7,386 nucleotides of DNA from contig JAYVKG010000318.1 of NCBI GenBank assembly GCA_043768625.1, positions 1 through 7,386 of the forward strand, in the 5' to 3' direction. Made by a program: the position numbers and the translations under genes. This DNA is from UKL13-2 sp043768625 (GTDB taxonomy: Bacteria; Pseudomonadota; Gammaproteobacteria; Burkholderiales; Usitatibacteraceae). Below, in pieces: positions 1 through 5,725 of this stretch (within the stretch, counting starts at the first letter, position 1; the number at the start of each line of letters is the position of its first letter). Below the pieces are notes generated by a model, which saw only the letters and a list, made by a program, of their open reading frames with translations, was not told the DNA's origin and made no database searches.

Positions 1-137
1 CTGCCGCCCAATGTTTTGCCCGCTTCAAATACACGGCAACCGACACCAGCTGCGGCGAGCGTCACGGCGGCTGCCATCCCTGCATAGCCCCCGCCGACAA
101 TCGCAATCACTGGTTTTACGTTTGCCGAGTTAACCAT
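1..137 (-). CDS. hpnE: Hydroxysqualene dehydroxylase HpnE, N-terminal fragment
   Basis: Partial gene cut by the window edge; 45 codons are visible. The product begins MVNSANVKPVIAIVGGGYAG, a short tail, a beta strand and a Rossmann dinucleotide-binding loop GxGxxG (G15, G17, G20). A glutamate at 38, at the end of the second strand, is the usual ribose-binding acid, and the LGG after it (43-45) fits the start of the FAD-contacting segment in this amine-oxidase/phytoene-desaturase-like family. HpnE reduces hydroxysqualene to squalene using FAD. The ATG shares one base with the hpnD stop (TGATG), so translation is probably coupled. The fragment alone proves only an FAD/NAD(P)-binding flavoprotein; the HpnE name rests on its place right after hpnC and hpnD. 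A related carotenoid desaturase-like enzyme is the main alternative. Confidence 0.85.
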   Translation of the reverse strand, partial: MVNSANVKPVIAIVGGGYAGMAAAVTLAAAGVGCRVFEAGKTLGG

Positions 138-970
138 CAGGCAGTCACCCATGTGCGCCACGCGATCCACAATTTGCGCATCGGCGTCAGAGAAATTCTC
201 TGGGTAAGTACGTGAAAACTGTCACGTTCAATTTCCTCCAGCAAGGCACCATAGATGGCTGCCATTATTAACCCAGGCCGCTGTGGGCGTCGATCTTCAG
301 CCGAAAGTGCCTGGAAAGACGCGCCGTATAAGGATTTTGCTCGTTCAGTCTGAAATTTCATCAGCTGTTCAAAGGCGCGAGAATGGCGTGCGGCGAGAAT
401 GTCGCTGGTGTTTACGCCAAATTTCACTAGTTCGTCCTGTGGCAAATAAATTCGATCGCGCCGCGCATCTTCACCCACATCGCGAATGATATTTGTCATC
501 TGAAAAGCGAGGCCCAAATATTCCGCGTAAATTAGGGTCGTTGGATTGGTGTATCCGAAAATGCTTGCCGACAACTGCCCCACCACACCGGCAACCCGGT
601 GGCAATACAACTTCAGCGATTCAAAGTCGTTGTAGCGATGGTGAGTGAGATCCATTTCCATGCCATCAATTATTTCGTTCAAGCGTGCCTGATCGATGCC
701 AAACGATGCGGTGGCGGGCGCTAGCGCTTTGGTTACTGGATGTTGCGGATGTCCCATAAATAAATTGGTCAGCTCCGCGCGCCACCAGCCCAGTTTTGCG
801 CGCGCGACGTTAACGTCCGTGACTTCGTCTGCGACATCGTCAACTTCCCGGCAAAACGCATATAGAGCGGTAATAGCGCGACGACGATCAGGCGGCAGAA
901 ATCGAAAACTGTAATAAAAACTGGAGCCACTGCGGGCCGCTTTGTTTTGACAATACTCGTCTGGAGTCAT
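137..970 (-). CDS. hpnD: Presqualene diphosphate synthase HpnD
   Basis: A 277-residue squalene/phytoene synthase family protein, close to the usual HpnD length. It condenses two farnesyl diphosphates into presqualene diphosphate, the first committed step to squalene and hopanoids. The first aspartate-rich motif is DDVAD (44-48) and the second is D164-V-G-E-D168, followed by RRDRIYLP; both bind diphosphate through Mg2+. I chose the ATG at 970 (MTPDEYCQ) because HpnD proteins typically start this way. An in-frame TTG at 994 would add eight residues (MYWHTIFL) that do not look like family sequence. Neither start has a convincing Shine-Dalgarno sequence. It lies 88 bp downstream of hpnC and overlaps hpnE by one base, so the three genes read as one operon. 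The HpnC/HpnD assignment between the two paralogues rests on the MTPDEYC start and the DVGEDARR motif. Confidence 0.95.
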   Translation of the reverse strand: MTPDEYCQNKAARSGSSFYYSFRFLPPDRRRAITALYAFCREVDDVADEVTDVNVARAKLGWWRAELTNLFMGHPQHPVTKALAPATASFGIDQARLNEIIDGMEMDLTHHRYNDFESLKLYCHRVAGVVGQLSASIFGYTNPTTLIYAEYLGLAFQMTNIIRDVGEDARRDRIYLPQDELVKFGVNTSDILAARHSRAFEQLMKFQTERAKSLYGASFQALSAEDRRPQRPGLIMAAIYGALLEEIERDSFHVLTQRISLTPMRKLWIAWRTWVTA

Positions 971-1058
971 AAGAAAAATTGTGTGCCAATACAAAGCACG
1001 CTTGCGGAGCAGGCGGCGTTTTGCTTTTTTTTGTTGATCTTACAAGTCAAATTTGGGG
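971..1058. other. hpnC-hpnD intergenic gap
   Basis: An 88 bp spacer, unusually long inside an operon whose other junction overlaps. Its main feature is a run of eight A on the minus strand (plus-strand T at 1025-1032). An imperfect inverted repeat pairs 993-1001 with 1016-1027, with a three-base bulge. Its T-tract lies on the plus-strand side, so it would not terminate hpnC transcription. I see no convincing promoter or Shine-Dalgarno sequence for hpnD here. Confidence 0.5.
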
Positions 1059-1880
1059 TCATAAAGAAATCAGGGCACGCGGCGCAATCTGAAGCCAGTC
1101 CCATCGAGACAGCCTCGGTCGGTGGCGAAAAACATCTCCATTGACGGCGTCAATTTTATCCAAAATGGCACTGCCACCGGCAATGATGATGCGCAATTCG
1201 GCACCAATGCGGCCTGCTAGCAAATGGCCGAGCGGTGCGCCAAGCTGCATTAATTTCCTCGCGCGATCACACTGGAACGCCATCATATTGCGCCATGCCG
1301 CGTTGTTGCTTTGATGGGCAATATCCCGTTCACTCAATTCAAATCTCGCCAAGTCCTCGAGCGGCAGGTAGATGCGGCCGCCAACATTCTTCCCCCAATC
1401 GATCGCCACGTCCTGCCAATGATTGATAAGCTGCAAGGCTGAACATATCGCATCGCTTCGCGCTAAATTCTGCGGCGTTGTTTCGCGATAAAGGTGCAAC
1501 ATCAGCCTGCCAACAGGGTTTGCTGAGCGGCGGCAATAGTCCATAAGCTCCGTAAAGCTGGCATACCGTGTCTTTGTCACGTCCTGCCTGAATGCCGAAA
1601 GCAGATCGCGAAACAATTGAACCGGCAACTGGTGCGCGGCGATTGCTTCAGCCAGATTTACAAACATTGGTGTCGTCATTAGCTCGCCTGCGTCGATGCG
1701 GTCTAGTTCGCGCTCATAGCCATCGAGCAACGCAATCCGCTCCCCGTTGGTAAGACACCCTTCGTCGGCAAAGTCATCGGCTGATCGCGCAAACGCATAA
1801 ATCGTTTGTATAGGTTTGCGCAGACTGCTTGGAAGCAGCCATGAGGCAACCGGGAAATTTTCGTAGTGGTGGACAGGCAC
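1059..1880 (-). CDS. hpnC: Hydroxysqualene synthase HpnC
   Basis: A 273-residue squalene/phytoene synthase family protein, slightly short for HpnC. In the known pathway HpnC converts presqualene diphosphate to hydroxysqualene. The N-terminus (HYENFPVASWLLP, 5-17) is typical of HpnC. The first Asp-rich motif is DDFADE (35-40). The second region reads NHWQDVAIDW, with D157 and D161 as metal-binding aspartates, then GRIYLP. The start is GTG at 1880. It is chosen because no ATG lies nearby in frame and the conserved family N-terminus begins immediately after it. There is no Shine-Dalgarno sequence at a usual distance, so initiation may be weak. It is the first gene of the hpnCDE run and diverges from the tRNA-Leu/tig side; a TATAAT box sits about 45 bp upstream. 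Confidence 0.93.
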   Translation of the reverse strand: MPVHHYENFPVASWLLPSSLRKPIQTIYAFARSADDFADEGCLTNGERIALLDGYERELDRIDAGELMTTPMFVNLAEAIAAHQLPVQLFRDLLSAFRQDVTKTRYASFTELMDYCRRSANPVGRLMLHLYRETTPQNLARSDAICSALQLINHWQDVAIDWGKNVGGRIYLPLEDLARFELSERDIAHQSNNAAWRNMMAFQCDRARKLMQLGAPLGHLLAGRIGAELRIIIAGGSAILDKIDAVNGDVFRHRPRLSRWDWLQIAPRALISL

Positions 1881-1924
1881 AATCGCGCGGGGCTTTAAAA
1901 GTAGACGACCTAAATACCTTAAAA

Positions 1925-1930
1925 ATTATA
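1925..1930 (-). promoter_or_regulatory. Candidate -10 box for the hpnCDE operon
   Basis: Read on the minus strand, these bases are a perfect TATAAT in an AT-rich stretch, placing a start site near 1918 and a leader of roughly 38 nt before the hpnC GTG. No good -35 lies at 16-18 bp (best TTACGA, 3 of 6). A perfect TTGACA on the same strand (1966-1961) is 30 bp away, too far for a normal sigma-70 pairing. The -10 is convincing and the complete promoter is not. Confidence 0.4.
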
Positions 1931-2031
1931 TTTGTAAAACAAGGTCTTTCGTAAGCTGATTGTCAATTAAAAAGCCCTTGCCGTGCGCGTACGTGATGGG
2001 ATTACGGTAAACTTATAGCCGAAGAATCTAT

Positions 2032-2116
2032 GCGAAAGTGGCGGAATTGGTAGACGCACTGGATTTAGGTTCCAGCGCCTCGCGGCGTGGGGGTTCGAGT
2101 CCCTTCTTTCGCACCA
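2032..2116 (+). tRNA. leuW: tRNA-Leu (anticodon UAG)
   Basis: An 85 nt class II tRNA. The acceptor stem GCGAAAG (2032-2038) pairs fully with CTTTCGC (2106-2112), followed by discriminator A and an encoded CCA (2114-2116). The D stem GCG/CGC encloses a loop with the invariant GG. The anticodon stem CTGGA/TCCAG holds the loop TTTAGGT, giving anticodon UAG (2066-2068), which reads CUA and other CUN leucine codons. The long variable arm CGCC-TCGC-GGCG is typical of tRNA-Leu. The T loop is TTCGAGT, and the T stem (GGGGG/CCCTT) ends in two G.U pairs, which is tolerable. It matches the pattern of E. coli leuW. A possible -10 (TATAGC, 2014-2019) lies upstream, with no clear -35. No intrinsic terminator follows, so the transcript may run into tig. 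Confidence 0.98.
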
Positions 2117-2275
2117 AACCATTTGTTGGCTTTGCGGCCTATTGTTATTGTTCAGGGTTAGATTGTCCAAACCGAGTAAGCGGATGGACTTATTCGTCCT
2201 TCGGCACAGGGCAGACCTTTGTTCGTGAGTCAGCAGACTGCCATCAAGAAATTTAAAGACTGTTAGGACATTATT
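2117..2275 (+). other. tRNA-tig intergenic leader
   Basis: A 159 bp non-coding stretch. A weak sigma-70 candidate is TTGTTG (2123-2128) with a 17 bp spacer and TATTGT (2146-2151), 4 of 6 in the -10. Short 4 bp inverted repeats occur, but none is followed by a T-tract, so no tRNA terminator is seen. A good Shine-Dalgarno AGGA (2265-2268) sits seven bases before the tig ATG. I see no sigma-32-like sequence here. Confidence 0.45.
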
Positions 2276-3595
2276 ATGCAAGCGCAATCGCAGATACAAA
2301 CCACGCCACCGAATCGCCTGGAGCGCAATTTAATTGTTTCACTGCCGGCAATCGACGTGGAGACTCAAATAACTTCGCGCCTTAAACAAATCGCACGAAC
2401 CGCGAAAATGGCTGGCTTTCGTCCGGGCAAGGTGCCGTTCAACATCGTCGCCAATCAGTACGGCTTTCAAGTGCGCCAGGAAGTCATCTCGGATTCGGTA
2501 CAAAAGTCTTTTGCGAGCGCCGTGAAGGAACAGCAGTTACAGGTAGTCGGGTACCCGCGCTTTGCGCCTGCCAGTACCGGCGAATCCGCAGACAAATTTG
2601 AATTCACGGCAACATTCGAGGTTTATCCGGAAGTAAAACTTGGCTCGCTTAGCGGTAAGAAGCTCGAGCGTCCCGCTGCCGAAGTTGCCGAGGCCGATGT
2701 AGACAACACGCTCGAAACATTGCGTAAACAGCGCGCCGCTTATGACAAGACCGATCGCGCGGCAGCGATGAATGATTTTCTGGTGATCGATTTTGTAGGT
2801 AAGCTCGAAGGCCTGCCTTTCAAGGGTGGCGATGCGCAGAACTTTGGCGTGGTGCTTGGTGAGGGCCGTATGTTGCCTGACTTCGAGGCTGCATTGATTG
2901 GCATGCAAAGCGGTGAGGAAAAGACGTTCGAACTTACCTTTCCCGCTGATTACCAACCAGAACTCGCCGCAAAAACCGTCCAGTTTACCGTGACTGCCAA
3001 AGTCGTTAATGCACCAAAGCTACCTGCGGTTGACGCCGAATTTGCCAAATCACTGGGTGTAATCGATGGTGATGTGAACAAAATGCGCGCAGAAATCAAG
3101 GCCAATCTTGAACGCGAGTTGAAAAAACGAATTCAGGCCAAAACTAAGGACCAGGTGATGGATGCTTTGCTGGCTGTGTCCGAACTCGATTTGCCGCGTT
3201 CGCTGGTTGATATGGAAGTCGCGCGACTGCAGGAACAGGCCGTAAAAGATCTTGAGGCGCGCGGCATGACCACCAAGGACCTGCAACTACCAGCAGAATT
3301 ATTCGTCGAACGTGCAGAAAAGCGCGTGAAACTGGGTTTGGTCTTGTCAGAGGTGGTTAAACGAAATGACTTGCGCGCGAAGCCGGAACAAATTCGTGCA
3401 GTCGTGGAAGAGCAGGCAGAGAGCTTTGAGGATCCCAAACAGATGGTCCGCTGGTACTACAGCGAACAATCGCGACTCGCCGAAGTCGAAGGGATGGTAC
3501 TGGAAGATAACGTTGTTGAATGGGCGGCTAAATCGCTGGAAGTCTCGACAGTCAATCAGTCGTTCGACGAAATTATGGAGATTAAACGATCATGA
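2276..3595 (+). CDS. tig: Trigger factor, ribosome-bound chaperone and peptidyl-prolyl isomerase
   Basis: A 439-residue protein of normal trigger factor length. It binds the ribosomal exit tunnel near L23 and shields nascent chains. The N-terminal ribosome-binding domain carries the signature GFRPGKVP (47-54), equivalent to the E. coli GFRxGKVP loop. The FKBP-type isomerase domain runs from about 162 to 246 (FLVIDFVGKLEG through TVTAKVV). The remainder, to about 430, is the charged, helical C-terminal substrate-binding domain. The ATG is supported by AGGA seven bases upstream. The N-terminus is a few residues longer than typical (MQAQSQIQTTPPNRLER). It heads the tig-clpP-clpX-lon cluster, and its stop overlaps the clpP start by four bases (ATGA). 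Confidence 0.98.
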   Translation: MQAQSQIQTTPPNRLERNLIVSLPAIDVETQITSRLKQIARTAKMAGFRPGKVPFNIVANQYGFQVRQEVISDSVQKSFASAVKEQQLQVVGYPRFAPASTGESADKFEFTATFEVYPEVKLGSLSGKKLERPAAEVAEADVDNTLETLRKQRAAYDKTDRAAAMNDFLVIDFVGKLEGLPFKGGDAQNFGVVLGEGRMLPDFEAALIGMQSGEEKTFELTFPADYQPELAAKTVQFTVTAKVVNAPKLPAVDAEFAKSLGVIDGDVNKMRAEIKANLERELKKRIQAKTKDQVMDALLAVSELDLPRSLVDMEVARLQEQAVKDLEARGMTTKDLQLPAELFVERAEKRVKLGLVLSEVVKRNDLRAKPEQIRAVVEEQAESFEDPKQMVRWYYSEQSRLAEVEGMVLEDNVVEWAAKSLEVSTVNQSFDEIMEIKRS

Positions 3596-4269
3596 AAAGC
3601 TTCACCGACTATCAGTCACACGCCTATGATCTGACCGGCATGGCCCCCGGTGACCGCGACTATTATCAGGCACAGGGACTAGGTTATATTCCGATGGTGA
3701 TCGAGCAGTCAGGCCGCGGCGAACGGGCCTTCGACATTTACTCGCGATTGTTAAAGGAACGCGTGGTTTTTTTGGTCGGCGAAGTCAATGACGCGACAGC
3801 AAATGTAATCGTCGCGCAGATGTTGTTTTTGGAAAGCGAAAATGCCGACAAAGATATTTCGCTTTATATCAATTCCCCTGGCGGGTCGGTAACCGCCGGT
3901 TTGGCTGTCTACGACACGATGCAGTTCATCAAGCCCGACGTATCGACGCTCTGCACCGGTTTTGCCGCCAGCATGGGGGCATTTCTTCTCGCTGCAGGAA
4001 CCAGGGGCAAGCGACTGTGTCTGCCTAATTCGCGAGTGATGATCCATCAGGTGTCCGGCGGCTTTCGCGGACAGGCCTCTGATATCGCCATTCACGCCAA
4101 GGAAACGCTCTTTCTGAAACAACGATTGAACGAGATTATGGCCAAGCATACCGGGCAGACGATTGAAGTTGTCGAGCGCGACACTGATCGGGACAATTTT
4201 CTGTCTGCGGAGGATGCGTTGAAATACGGTATCATCGATAAAGTGTTGGAAAGTAGACATCAGCCGTAA
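3592..4269 (+). CDS. clpP: ATP-dependent Clp protease proteolytic subunit ClpP
   Basis: A 225-residue serine protease that forms the tetradecameric chamber docked to ClpX or ClpA. The catalytic triad is intact: S127 (in GFAASMGAF), H152 (in VMIHQ) and D201 (in RDTDRDNF), matching E. coli spacing exactly (25 and 49 residues). The oxyanion-loop region SPGGSVTAG is present. The N-terminus is about 16 residues longer than in E. coli before the shared IPMVIEQ block (33-39), so the cleaved propeptide would be about 30 residues. The ATG at 3592 is favoured by the ATGA overlap with tig and a GGAG at 3577-3580, although that spacing (11) is long. A second in-frame ATG at 3640 (M17) is possible but lacks a Shine-Dalgarno sequence. 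Oddity: the residue after His-Gln is Val154, where most ClpP have Pro. Confidence 0.98.
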   Translation: MKSFTDYQSHAYDLTGMAPGDRDYYQAQGLGYIPMVIEQSGRGERAFDIYSRLLKERVVFLVGEVNDATANVIVAQMLFLESENADKDISLYINSPGGSVTAGLAVYDTMQFIKPDVSTLCTGFAASMGAFLLAAGTRGKRLCLPNSRVMIHQVSGGFRGQASDIAIHAKETLFLKQRLNEIMAKHTGQTIEVVERDTDRDNFLSAEDALKYGIIDKVLESRHQP

Positions 4270-4330
4270 CAAAAAGCGCGTTTAAGCGTATTTATTACAT
4301 GAATATCGCGTGGTTGAATGAGGCGCAGCA

Positions 4331-5596
4331 ATGACTGACAAAGTTGGCGAAAAATTGCTTTACTGTTCTTTTTGCGGCAAGAGCCAGCACGAGGTGCGTA
4401 AGCTTATCGCCGGCCCTTCGGTGTTTATTTGCGACGAATGTATTGACCTGTGCAACGATATCATCCGCGAAGAAGCGCAGAGTGATCCGAACGCGAAGGC
4501 TTCCAAAAGCGACTTGCCCACCCCGCAGGAAATTTGCGACATCCTCGATCAGTATGTGATCGATCAGATCCAGGCAAAGAAAATTCTATCGGTTGCGGTT
4601 TACAACCATTACAAGCGTTTGAAAAACAGCGCCAAAGATGGCGAAGTCGAACTGGCAAAATCCAATATTCTGTTGATCGGACCAACCGGTTCGGGCAAGA
4701 CATTGCTGGCGCAAACGCTGGCGCGCTTGCTGAATGTGCCCTTCGTCATCGCGGATGCGACCACGCTGACAGAAGCCGGCTATGTCGGTGAGGACGTGGA
4801 AAATATTATTCAAAAATTGCTGCAAAAATGCGATTACGATGTGGAGAAGGCGCAGCGGGGGATAGTCTACATCGACGAAATCGACAAAATTTCGCGTAAA
4901 TCCGATAACCCGTCCATTACCCGTGACGTCAGCGGAGAAGGCGTGCAGCAGGCGCTTCTGAAGTTGATCGAGGGCACGATCGCGTCGGTGCCACCGCAGG
5001 GTGGGCGCAAACATCCGAATCAGGAATTTGTGCAGATCGATACCACCAATATTCTGTTTATTTGTGGCGGCGCGTTCAGCGGCTTGGAAAAAGTTATTCA
5101 GCACCGCACCGACCGGGTCGGAATTGGTTTTGGCGCGGATGTGCGCAGCGGCAATGATCGCGAAGCCAGCAATCAGTTGTTACGTGACTGCGAGCCTGAA
5201 GACCTGATCAAATACGGACTTATCCCGGAATTTGTTGGCAGACTTCCGGTAGTGGCGACACTCGAAGAATTGGATGTTAAGGCATTGATGCGCATTCTTA
5301 CTGAGCCGAAAAATGCCTTGACCAAGCAGTATGAAAAATTATTCGCAATGGAAGGCGTCGTGTTGGAGTTTCGCGAAACGGCCTTGGCGGCGATTGCAAA
5401 ACGCGCTCTCGAAAGAAAAACCGGCGCTCGCGGCTTGCGTTCCATCATAGAACATGCGTTGCTCGATATCATGTTCGAATTGCCCTCTCTCAGCAATGTT
5501 GAGAAAGCCGTGGTCGATGAAGGGACCATCTCCAGCGATCAAAAACCCCTGCTTATTTATTCCGATCAGCCGAAGGTGGCGGGCGCGCAAAAATAG
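4331..5596 (+). CDS. clpX: ATP-dependent Clp protease ATPase subunit ClpX
   Basis: A 421-residue AAA+ unfoldase of normal length that recognises, unfolds and threads substrates into ClpP. It has an N-terminal C4 zinc domain (C12, C15, C34, C37) for dimerisation and adaptor binding. Walker A is GPTGSGKT (117-124), the pore-1 loop is GYVG (150-153), and Walker B is IVYIDE (178-183). The RKH entry loop is at 226-228, and the IGF loop that docks onto ClpP is at 265-267. The sensor-2 motif GARGLR is at 365-370 (R367). All catalytic parts are present. Oddity: the nucleotide-contacting VIGQ box reads VIDQ (D78). The start is supported by GAGG (4320-4323) seven bases upstream. It lies 61 bp after clpP; I see no terminator or strong promoter in that gap, so co-transcription is likely. 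Confidence 0.98.
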   Translation: MTDKVGEKLLYCSFCGKSQHEVRKLIAGPSVFICDECIDLCNDIIREEAQSDPNAKASKSDLPTPQEICDILDQYVIDQIQAKKILSVAVYNHYKRLKNSAKDGEVELAKSNILLIGPTGSGKTLLAQTLARLLNVPFVIADATTLTEAGYVGEDVENIIQKLLQKCDYDVEKAQRGIVYIDEIDKISRKSDNPSITRDVSGEGVQQALLKLIEGTIASVPPQGGRKHPNQEFVQIDTTNILFICGGAFSGLEKVIQHRTDRVGIGFGADVRSGNDREASNQLLRDCEPEDLIKYGLIPEFVGRLPVVATLEELDVKALMRILTEPKNALTKQYEKLFAMEGVVLEFRETALAAIAKRALERKTGARGLRSIIEHALLDIMFELPSLSNVEKAVVDEGTISSDQKPLLIYSDQPKVAGAQK

Positions 5597-5655
5597 CGGT
5601 ATCGACGATCGATTGCGTTGCCAAGAGGAGAGTTGAACCTCCTGCAATCTAGTCG

Positions 5656-5683
5656 CTTGAGAATGCCTGCGCAGGCCCCAATT
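5656..5683 (+). promoter_or_regulatory. Sigma-32 (heat-shock) promoter for lon
   Basis: A -35 element CTTGAG (5656-5661; consensus CTTGAA), a 14 bp spacer and a -10 element CCCCAATT (5676-5683; consensus CCCCATNT). Each element has one mismatch, and the spacing is inside the 13-15 bp range for RpoH promoters. The predicted start is near 5690, about 35 nt before the lon ATG. The TTGAGA within the -35 could also serve sigma-70, but the matching -10 (AATTAC) is poor. lon is a classic heat-shock gene, which supports the call. It has not been shown experimentally here. Confidence 0.75.
5665..5676. repeat. Perfect 12 bp palindrome in the lon promoter spacer
   Basis: GCCTGCGCAGGC is its own reverse complement with no loop. 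It occupies almost the whole spacer of the sigma-32 promoter and shares its last C with the -10 element. A zero-loop palindrome at this place fits a dimeric repressor operator better than an RNA hairpin, but no regulator is known to me for this sequence and chance is possible. Confidence 0.5.
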
Positions 5684-5725
5684 ACAAATCTCACCTTTCT
5701 CTCGTGCATTTTCAAGGATAGGACT

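Noticed and set aside
971..994. TTG start at 994 giving an HpnD eight residues longer
   Set aside because: The extra residues MYWHTIFL do not fit the family, whose members start MTPDEYC, and no Shine-Dalgarno supports the TTG.
993..1032. Hairpin followed by eight T on the plus strand, terminator-like
   Set aside because: No plus-strand gene ends here, the stem is broken by a three-base bulge, and on the minus strand, where the genes lie, it has no T-tract downstream.
2038..2256. Open frame of 72 codons on the plus strand (MAELVDALDLGSSASRRGG)
   Set aside because: A translation of the tRNA-Leu itself running into the tig leader; a common spurious annotation.
2117..2275. Possible integration site remnant 3' of the tRNA
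   Set aside because: tRNA genes are common att sites, but no duplicate of the tRNA 3' end, integrase or foreign-looking sequence follows; core tig begins within 160 bp.
1967..2299. Open frame of 110 codons on the minus strand across the tRNA (contains CERRDSNPHAARRW)
   Set aside because: It is the reverse complement of the tRNA-Leu gene. This peptide pattern is a well-known false protein produced by translating tRNA-Leu antisense.
5626..5643. AGGAG/CTCCT inverted repeat (loop 8) after clpX as a terminator
   Set aside because: Only a five-pair stem and no T-tract after it, so it does not qualify as an intrinsic terminator.
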